A DNA stretch of 64,000 nucleotides. Origin: Sulfitobacter sp. BSw21498. GTDB taxonomy: Bacteria > Pseudomonadota > Alphaproteobacteria > Rhodobacterales > Rhodobacteraceae. Position numbers and translations under genes: made by a program. Shown piece after piece: positions 58,478 to 64,000 of the stretch. The stretch spans positions 434,001 to 498,000 of the forward strand of contig NZ_CP040753.1 in assembly GCF_006064855.1 (NCBI RefSeq). The letters run 5' to 3'. The notes under the pieces are model-generated. The model did no database searches, was not told the origin of the DNA, and saw nothing but the letters and a program-made list of their open reading frames with translations. How positions within the stretch are numbered: the first letter of the stretch is position 1; the number at the start of each line of letters is the position of its first letter.

Positions 58478-59537
58478 AGCGGATCCTTGGGTCAAGCAGG
58501 CCGTATAGAACATCGGCAATCAGGTTGAACAGAACGATGAGGATGGCGAAGATAAAGGTCAGCGTCATCACCATGGGAAGGTCATTGGCAAAGAGCGCAG
58601 TCAGCAGCAGCTGTCCGATCCCGTTTACCTTGAACACGTTTTCGGTGATGATCGCGCCCCCAAAGATCGCGGGCATCCCAAGTGCTATGACCGTGACCAC
58701 CGGGATCATAGAGTTGCGCAAGACGTGAACCAGCACGACGGATGTCTCACGCAGGCCCTTGGCACGGGCGGTGCGGACGTAATCCTGATTCAGGTTGTCC
58801 AGCATCGCCCCCCGCATATAGCGGCTGATCTGTGCGGTGGTTTGCAGCGCCAGCACCATCACGGGCATGACCATCTGCATGAACTGGACCTTAAAGCTTT
58901 CCCAGTCCGTCACGACATGGGTGGTGTCATAGATCGACGGCAACCACCCTAGCGATACAGAGAATACAACGATAAGCAGCGGGCCAGTAAAAAAGGGCGG
59001 GATCGAAAAGCCAACCATTGTCACGAATGTCCCGGCCTGATCGAACAGTGAATAGTGCCGATAGGCAGAATAGATACCGATGGGGATCGCGATCAGGATC
59101 CCCACGATATAGCTGAGCCCAACCACCCAAAGGGTCTGCGGCATCCGCTGGATCACGATATCCATGATCGGGCTGCGGGTCTGCCAGCTGATGGCGCGTT
59201 GCACAGGGCGTACGGCGCCGGTGTCGGGGTCGATGAAGGTCGACAGGCTGGTGTCGGGCAGCCAGCCCAACAGGAAACTGTCACGGGTGGCCCAGTCGAT
59301 GAAGACCTGAGGCTCTACCCAGAAAAACTGGATCAACCATTTGTAGTATTGCACATAAATCGGCTGCCCGAGGCCAAGCGCCTCGCGCATTTTCTGTTTC
59401 ACTTCTGGTGGGACAGTCAGGGGCACCTGAGCCATCGGATCGCCGGGGGCCAGTTGCAGCAGCAAGAAGATAATCAGGCTGATAAACAAAAGCGTTGGTA
59501 TCGACAAAAGTAGTCGACGAATGGTGAAGGTCAGCAT
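58470..59537 (-). CDS. Peptide-type ABC transporter permease, DppB-like
   Basis: 355-residue inner-membrane subunit from ATG 59537. First helix at 5-30 (RRLLLSIPTLLFISLIIFLLL) with the QLAPGDP motif of DppB/OppB, a long periplasmic loop, then five more helices and the coupling loop NLNQDYVRTARAKGLRE. The C-terminus LYGLLDPRIRYD is conserved. An extra loop (about 90-135, with WATRDSFLLGWLPDTSLSTFIDP) occurs in the longer peptide permeases. It partners the DppC-like gene just downstream. Confidence 0.93.
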   Translation of the reverse strand: MLTFTIRRLLLSIPTLLFISLIIFLLLQLAPGDPMAQVPLTVPPEVKQKMREALGLGQPIYVQYYKWLIQFFWVEPQVFIDWATRDSFLLGWLPDTSLSTFIDPDTGAVRPVQRAISWQTRSPIMDIVIQRMPQTLWVVGLSYIVGILIAIPIGIYSAYRHYSLFDQAGTFVTMVGFSIPPFFTGPLLIVVFSVSLGWLPSIYDTTHVVTDWESFKVQFMQMVMPVMVLALQTTAQISRYMRGAMLDNLNQDYVRTARAKGLRETSVVLVHVLRNSMIPVVTVIALGMPAIFGGAIITENVFKVNGIGQLLLTALFANDLPMVMTLTFIFAILIVLFNLIADVLYGLLDPRIRYD

Positions 59538-59633
59538 GCACAGCGCCTTTGCAAGTCGGTCTAGGAGGAGGGGAAGCGTGTCAAAATCGAAGGGAGGCGC
59601 GATTTCGCACACATTCAAAATGGCATCAAGTCA

Positions 59634-59662
59634 AGAGGAGCACGCAATGCGCGTGCTCCTCT
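59634..59662 (-). terminator. Strong hairpin between binding-protein and permease genes
   Basis: Perfect 12-bp arms AGAGGAGCACGC and GCGTGCTCCTCT around AATGC, lying 15 bases beyond the binding-protein stop. No T-run follows on the minus strand, so it is more likely a stabiliser or partial attenuator than a full terminator, consistent with higher binding-protein output than permease. Confidence 0.7.
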
Positions 59663-59676
59663 GACCTTGGGCGTGA

Positions 59677-61398
59677 TTATTCTTTCACGCGGTACCAGTC
59701 GGCGGCATTCCAAAGTTCGGAATCCCATGTGTTCAGGATCACGCCGCCCAATGTGTTGGACGCAGCGGAAACCCGGCCACGGTCGACCAGCGGAACGATG
59801 GTCATGGTGTCACGCGTGATGATGTTGTTCAGCTTTTTGGCGATCTCGCCACGCTTATCCAAAGCGCCCGTGCGCGACAGTTCGTCCAGCAGCTCATCAT
59901 ATTCTTCGCTGCAGAAACGGTTGATGTTTTCACCCTGCCATTGGCTGGATGGCTTGGGTTCGTTGCCGCAACGGTAGGCAGACAAGTAGGCCTGCGGGTC
60001 GGTGCCGTCAAAGTTGTTCGCGTACATTTCAACGTCAGCATAGAACTTCTGGAAGGTGTCAGGCGAACCGGGGTCGCCACCGAAGAAGACCGAAGAATCA
60101 AGGTTGCGCAGCTCCACTTCGACACCGATCTGGTTCCACCAGTCTTTGATCAGCGCCTGAAAATCCTGCCGCACAGCGTTTGTCGAGCTCTGGAACAGCA
60201 GGGCCAGTTTCTCACCGTCTTTGTCACGGATGCCATCGCCATCGGTGTCGGTCCAGCCGGCTTCGTCCAGCAAGGCTTTGGCGCCTTCAAGATCCTGCGT
60301 CAGACATTCAGTGTTGTCGGATGCGTAAAGCTCGGGGGCGGGGACAAGGTTACAGGTTGCACGGCCGGCTTGACCATACCCGACTTCGACCAGCAAAGGA
60401 CGGTCGATCGCCATGGAAAGCGCCTTGCGGACTTTGAAGTCCGACAGGATCGGGTGCGGATGCGCAAGCGTCGCACGTTCACCTTCTGGCAGGTCTGGCG
60501 ACGGATCGGTCATGTTCATTTCGATCCGTTCGACCAAGGTACCGAATGCAGAGATCGCCTGACCTTTACCGCCTTCGGCCATCTTCGCCAGTACGTCGGG
60601 GGCCAGCTGCATGTTCCAGGCATAGTCGTATTCGCCGGTTTCCATCACGGCACGGCCCGCCGCATTCGCATCACCACCACCCTTGAGGGTCAGGGTCGCA
60701 AACGCAGGTTTGTTCGGATCGCGGTAGTTGGGGTTGGCTTCCATCTGGATCACGTCATTGGGACGGAAGTCCGTGACGCGGAACGGGCCGGTGCCGATGG
60801 GGTTAAAGTTCGCTTCGGTACATTCCGGCGCCTTGGACCCCAGACAATCCTTAAACTGCGCAGCCTGAATGATCGGGGATTGCGCGCCCATGAACGGGCC
60901 GTAAGGGTTGGGCTTGGCATCAGAAAAATGGACGGTCACCGTCAGATCATCCACGATATCGATGCTTTCGACACCATCAAATTTTGACGCCTGCGCGCAA
61001 CCACCTTCGGGGTGCATACAGTATTCAGCGGTGAACTTCAGGTCTGCGGACGTCACCGGCGTACCATCAGACCACAGCAGGCCTTCTTGCAACTTCCAAG
61101 TCACAGATTTCAGATCTTCGGACACGCCGCCGTTTTCAACGGTGGGAATTTCGGCAGCCAGATAGGGCACCAGTGCGCCGGTTTCGTCATAGCGGCCCAG
61201 TGGTTCGAGCACGAGGCTCGCGGCCTCGAGGTCCTTGGTGCCGCCCGACAGATAGGGGGTCATGATCGAGGGCGCTTGCCAGTAGATCACTTTTACCTCG
61301 CCGTCGCGTCCACGCTCGCCTTCATGGGCGGCGCCAAATGCGGCGGGGGCAATCGCTACGGAAGCCGCAGCCCCCAGTAACAGGGTTTTCATGTTCAT
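59677..61398 (-). CDS. Peptide-type ABC transporter substrate-binding protein
   Basis: 573-residue periplasmic solute-binding protein (SBP family 5) with a signal peptide ending near FGA at residue 23. The start at 61398 has AAGGAG at 6-base spacing. Family patterns include YLAAEIPTVENGG, VTWKLQEGLLWSDGTPVTS and FNPIGTGPFRV. SBP5 proteins bind peptides but also opines, sugars or nickel, so the ligand is open. The two permease genes follow across a strong hairpin; the fused ATPase is divergent. Confidence 0.93.
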   Translation of the reverse strand: MNMKTLLLGAAASVAIAPAAFGAAHEGERGRDGEVKVIYWQAPSIMTPYLSGGTKDLEAASLVLEPLGRYDETGALVPYLAAEIPTVENGGVSEDLKSVTWKLQEGLLWSDGTPVTSADLKFTAEYCMHPEGGCAQASKFDGVESIDIVDDLTVTVHFSDAKPNPYGPFMGAQSPIIQAAQFKDCLGSKAPECTEANFNPIGTGPFRVTDFRPNDVIQMEANPNYRDPNKPAFATLTLKGGGDANAAGRAVMETGEYDYAWNMQLAPDVLAKMAEGGKGQAISAFGTLVERIEMNMTDPSPDLPEGERATLAHPHPILSDFKVRKALSMAIDRPLLVEVGYGQAGRATCNLVPAPELYASDNTECLTQDLEGAKALLDEAGWTDTDGDGIRDKDGEKLALLFQSSTNAVRQDFQALIKDWWNQIGVEVELRNLDSSVFFGGDPGSPDTFQKFYADVEMYANNFDGTDPQAYLSAYRCGNEPKPSSQWQGENINRFCSEEYDELLDELSRTGALDKRGEIAKKLNNIITRDTMTIVPLVDRGRVSAASNTLGGVILNTWDSELWNAADWYRVKE

Positions 61399-61707
61399 AG
61401 CTTACTCCTTGTTGGACACCGGTGATTTTTTTTGGTGCCTTTTTTATGGTCCGTCTTTCTGGCACTGCCAAAACCGTCACTCTTGATCGACGCAGGGTAG
61501 GTGGGGCATCGGGGCTGGCAAAGTTGCCCGCTACAATGCCCGTTTTTTCGGCCACGCCAATTACGTTGAAGCATCGAAACAGGTTTGAAAAAAAAAGCAA
61601 GCCTCCAAAGCTGTGGATGTTAGCGGTCGCGCTGACGGATTTGACACCAGAGGATGATTGGCCTTAGCGTCGTCGGATTGATTAAACGAGAAGCGCTGGA
61701 AAATACC
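61399..61707. promoter_or_regulatory. Divergent promoter region of the peptide transporter
   Basis: 309 bases between the binding-protein and ATPase genes. It includes T-runs on the plus strand at 61428-61446, a TGGCA/TGCCA inverted repeat near 61461, and an A-run near 61586. No reliable -35/-10 pair was found for either direction. The position implies that two transcripts of one transporter start here, so a common regulator is plausible. Confidence 0.45.
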
Positions 61708-63540
61708 ATGCTAGACGAGGCAAAGCCGACACCAATCGCGCAAATTCAAGAGCTTAGGGTCGAATTTCAAACTCAGGACGGACCCGTCTTGGGGGTGGAG
61801 AACGTCAGCTTTGACATTAATGCGGGTGAAACCGTCTGCGTTGTGGGCGAATCCGGCTCGGGTAAGTCGGTGTCTTCTTTGTCGTTGATGCGTCTGGTCG
61901 AGTTCGGCGGCGGAAAAATTGCTGGCGGACGCCTATTATTTGAGCGACAGAACGACCCCGCTGTCGATTTAGCGCGCACAGATCAAGATGTGATGCGCGA
62001 AATTCGCGGCAATGAGATCGGCATGATCTTTCAGGAACCGATGACCGCGCTGAACCCGGTCTTTACCGTGGGCCGCCAGCTGACCGAAGGGCTGCGCCTG
62101 CACAAGAACATGTCCAAGTCGCAAGCCGAGGCGCGTGCGCTCGAACTGTTGACCCAAGTACGCATTCCCGAGCCCGCCCGTCGGATCAAGCAATACCCGC
62201 ATGAACTGTCAGGCGGGATGCGCCAGCGGGTTGTGATCGCCATGGCGCTTGCCTGTTCGCCACGGTTGCTGATCGCGGATGAACCCACCACCGCACTTGA
62301 TGTGACCATTCAGGCCGAAATCCTTGCGCTGATAGACCGGCTTAAACGCGAGACCGGCACCGCGGTGATGTTTATCACCCATGATATGGCGGTTGTGGCC
62401 CAGATGGCTGACCGCGTCGTCGTCATGTTCCGCGGCAAGAAGGTCGAAGAGGGCACAGTCGAGGAAATCTTCGAGAACCCGCAGCACCCCTATACCAAAG
62501 CGCTGCTGGCCGCTGTGCCGAAGCTGGGTGAAATGCGCGGCAAGGCCTACCCCGAACCGATGAGGCTGCTCGGCACCGAAGACAAGGAAATCGTGCCCAT
62601 CAAAGGGACCGAGGAAACGCTGCTGACGGTCAAGAACCTGACCACGCGCTTTCCGGTCCAGGGCGGCTTTCTGCGCCGCACGGTTGCTAATGTCCATGCG
62701 GTCGAAGACCTGTCGTTCACCATCAACAAGGGCCAGACGCTGAGCCTTGTGGGCGAATCCGGCTGCGGTAAATCCACGGCAGGGCGGTCTATTCTGCGGC
62801 TGGTCGAACCCCAGTCGGGGGAGGTCAACCTTGACGGCAAAGACATCATGGCACTGGATCCGCGTGGCCTGCACAAGGCGCGGCTGGACATGCAGATGAT
62901 CTTTCAGGACCCGTTTGCCTCGCTCAATCCGCAAATGCAGCTGTCGGATCAAGTGGCCGAACCGATCCATAACTATGGCACGCTCAAGGGGGCCGAGCTG
63001 ACCAAACGCATCGAGATGCTGTTTGACCGCGTGGAACTACCGCGCAGCTTTATGCGGCGTTTCCCCCATGAATTGTCAGGCGGGCAACGCCAACGGGTGG
63101 CGATCGCACGCGCCTTGGCCCTGAACCCTAAGCTGATTGTGGCAGACGAGGCCGTGTCGGCGCTGGATGTGTCGGTGCAGGCGCAGGTGGTCAATCTGAT
63201 GCTTGAGCTGCAGCAGGAATTGGGACTGTCCTTCCTTTTCATCAGCCACGACATGGCGGTGGTCGAACGGGTCAGCCACTATGTCGGCGTCATGTATCTG
63301 GGACGGATCGTCGAGATGGGCACCCGGGCGCAGGTGTTCGAAAATCCGCAGCACCCTTATACCCAAGCCTTGATGAAGGCCGTTCCCATCGCTGATCCGC
63401 GTCGCCGCAAAAAGGAAAGCGAACTGAACTTTAAACCGATCCCGTCGCCGATCCATCCGACAAGCTATGTCGCGGAACCCTCTGTTTACAAAACCGTATC
63501 CGCGGGCCATCAGGTGCTGATCACCGATAGCGGATACTAA
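61708..63540 (+). CDS. Fused double ATP-binding protein of peptide ABC transporter (DppD-DppF type)
   Basis: 610-residue cytoplasmic protein holding two ABC ATPase domains, from ATG 61708. Domain one: Walker A GESGSGKS, signature LSGGMRQRV, Walker B LLIADEPT. Domain two (from about residue 315): Walker A GESGCGKST, signature LSGGQRQRV, Walker B LIVADEAVSALD. Each half ends with the NPQHPYT...AVP tail of oligopeptide ATPases. It powers the minus-strand permeases. The fused form is common in Rhodobacterales. An upstream start at 61654 is possible but has poor spacing. Confidence 0.93.
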   Translation: MLDEAKPTPIAQIQELRVEFQTQDGPVLGVENVSFDINAGETVCVVGESGSGKSVSSLSLMRLVEFGGGKIAGGRLLFERQNDPAVDLARTDQDVMREIRGNEIGMIFQEPMTALNPVFTVGRQLTEGLRLHKNMSKSQAEARALELLTQVRIPEPARRIKQYPHELSGGMRQRVVIAMALACSPRLLIADEPTTALDVTIQAEILALIDRLKRETGTAVMFITHDMAVVAQMADRVVVMFRGKKVEEGTVEEIFENPQHPYTKALLAAVPKLGEMRGKAYPEPMRLLGTEDKEIVPIKGTEETLLTVKNLTTRFPVQGGFLRRTVANVHAVEDLSFTINKGQTLSLVGESGCGKSTAGRSILRLVEPQSGEVNLDGKDIMALDPRGLHKARLDMQMIFQDPFASLNPQMQLSDQVAEPIHNYGTLKGAELTKRIEMLFDRVELPRSFMRRFPHELSGGQRQRVAIARALALNPKLIVADEAVSALDVSVQAQVVNLMLELQQELGLSFLFISHDMAVVERVSHYVGVMYLGRIVEMGTRAQVFENPQHPYTQALMKAVPIADPRRRKKESELNFKPIPSPIHPTSYVAEPSVYKTVSAGHQVLITDSGY

Positions 63541-63552
63541 AGGACCTCATTG

Positions 63553-64000
63553 ATGACTGCGCGCATGACCCCGTTTGAGCTGATGGAAAAACTTGTCAGC
63601 TTTCCCACCGTCTCACGAGACACAAATATCCCGCTGATCGACTGGGTGGCGGAGTATCTCGAAAGCCACGGCATCGCGTCACACCGCTATATTCACCCCG
63701 ATCAGCCCAAGCACGCGCTTTTTGCGCATGCCGGCCCGTGGGAAGAAGGCGCGGTTGTCCTCTCTGGTCATACAGATGTGGTGCCTGTCGACGGCCAGCC
63801 CTGGGACAGTGATCCGTTCACCGTGGTCGAACGGGACGGGCGCTATTATGGCCGTGGCTGCTGCGATATGAAGGGTTTCGACGCGCTGGCGATCTGGGCC
63901 TTGGTAGAGGCACATCATGCTGGCGTGCAACGCCCGCTGCAAATCGCGCTGAGCTTTGACGAGGAAATCGGCTGCACCGGTGCGCCTCCGATGATCGAAG
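63553..64000 (+). CDS. M20 family peptidase, acetylornithine deacetylase-like, 5' part
   Basis: The first 149 codons of a gene cut by the window end, frame open to base 64000. The zinc-site pattern of M20 enzymes is present: VVLSGHTDVVPVDGQPW (His and Asp), YYGRGCCDMKG (bridging Asp) and FDEEIGCTGA (catalytic Glu with neighbour). The sequence resembles ArgE-type acetylornithine deacetylases. It follows the ATPase by 12 bases, so it may process imported peptide-like substrates; ArgE proper would act in arginine synthesis. Which of the two cannot be told here. Confidence 0.85.
   Translation, partial: MTARMTPFELMEKLVSFPTVSRDTNIPLIDWVAEYLESHGIASHRYIHPDQPKHALFAHAGPWEEGAVVLSGHTDVVPVDGQPWDSDPFTVVERDGRYYGRGCCDMKGFDALAIWALVEAHHAGVQRPLQIALSFDEEIGCTGAPPMIE

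Overview
The window reads as a chromosomal segment of a marine alphaproteobacterium of the order Rhodobacterales (Roseobacter group, perhaps Sulfitobacter-like). The clues are high GC, a division and cell wall cluster with alphaproteobacterial gene order (ftsI to ftsZ followed by lpxC, bamD and recN), short ATGA overlaps, aerobic cobaltochelatase genes, a BolA/J-domain pair, and small families typical of this group (DUF2484, DUF2256, DUF3422, DUF427). The genus is a guess. No rRNA, tRNA or CRISPR array was recognised, and both ends cut through genes.

1 to 27 kb is the dcw (division and cell wall) region on the plus strand: ftsI (partial), murE, murF, mraY, murD, ftsW, murG, murC, three very small membrane proteins, murB, ddl, ftsQ, ftsA, ftsZ, then lpxC, bamD and recN. 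It makes lipid II, exports or polymerises it at the septum, and builds the Z-ring; lpxC and bamD add outer-membrane biogenesis. Two interruptions stand out. A glutaminase gene lies antisense between mraY and murD. A 5 kb accessory stretch (7.5 to 12.5 kb) lies between murD and ftsW and holds a frameshifted HNH nuclease gene, an IS3-family orfA stub, a probable DUF2254 fragment, an acyltransferase, a BaiN-type flavoprotein and a redoxin.

27 to 46 kb is mixed housekeeping: a ClC-type chloride channel/transporter, an RTX calcium-binding repeat protein, a DUF427 protein, an aminopeptidase P, the CobT/CobS chelatase pair with a J-domain protein and BolA, a DUF4177 protein, a thioesterase, gatB, an unknown 438-residue protein, a lytic transglycosylase, pepN and two small proteins.

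46 to 57 kb is central and redox metabolism: malate synthase G behind a perfect 23-bp palindrome, a GlcG-like protein, a C26 glutamine-amidotransferase-like hydrolase, an SDR dehydrogenase, the pntA/pntB transhydrogenase, a Blh-type sulfur dioxygenase, a DUF3422 membrane protein and a YeeE/YedE sulfur transporter.

57 to 64 kb is a peptide-type ABC uptake system. The binding protein and two permeases are on the minus strand, and a fused double ATPase is divergent on the plus strand, followed by an M20 peptidase (acetylornithine deacetylase-like) cut by the window end.

Intergenic regions carry several clear hairpin terminators and a dispersed GC-rich double-hairpin element ending in a conserved GGAGTTT...CAAAATGAAG box, in at least three or four copies. 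No wholly new multi-gene system was evident. The best candidates for undescribed biology are the coupled small membrane proteins inside the mur operon, the palindromic operator before malate synthase, the dispersed hairpin repeat, and the unknown protein divergent from the transglycosylase.
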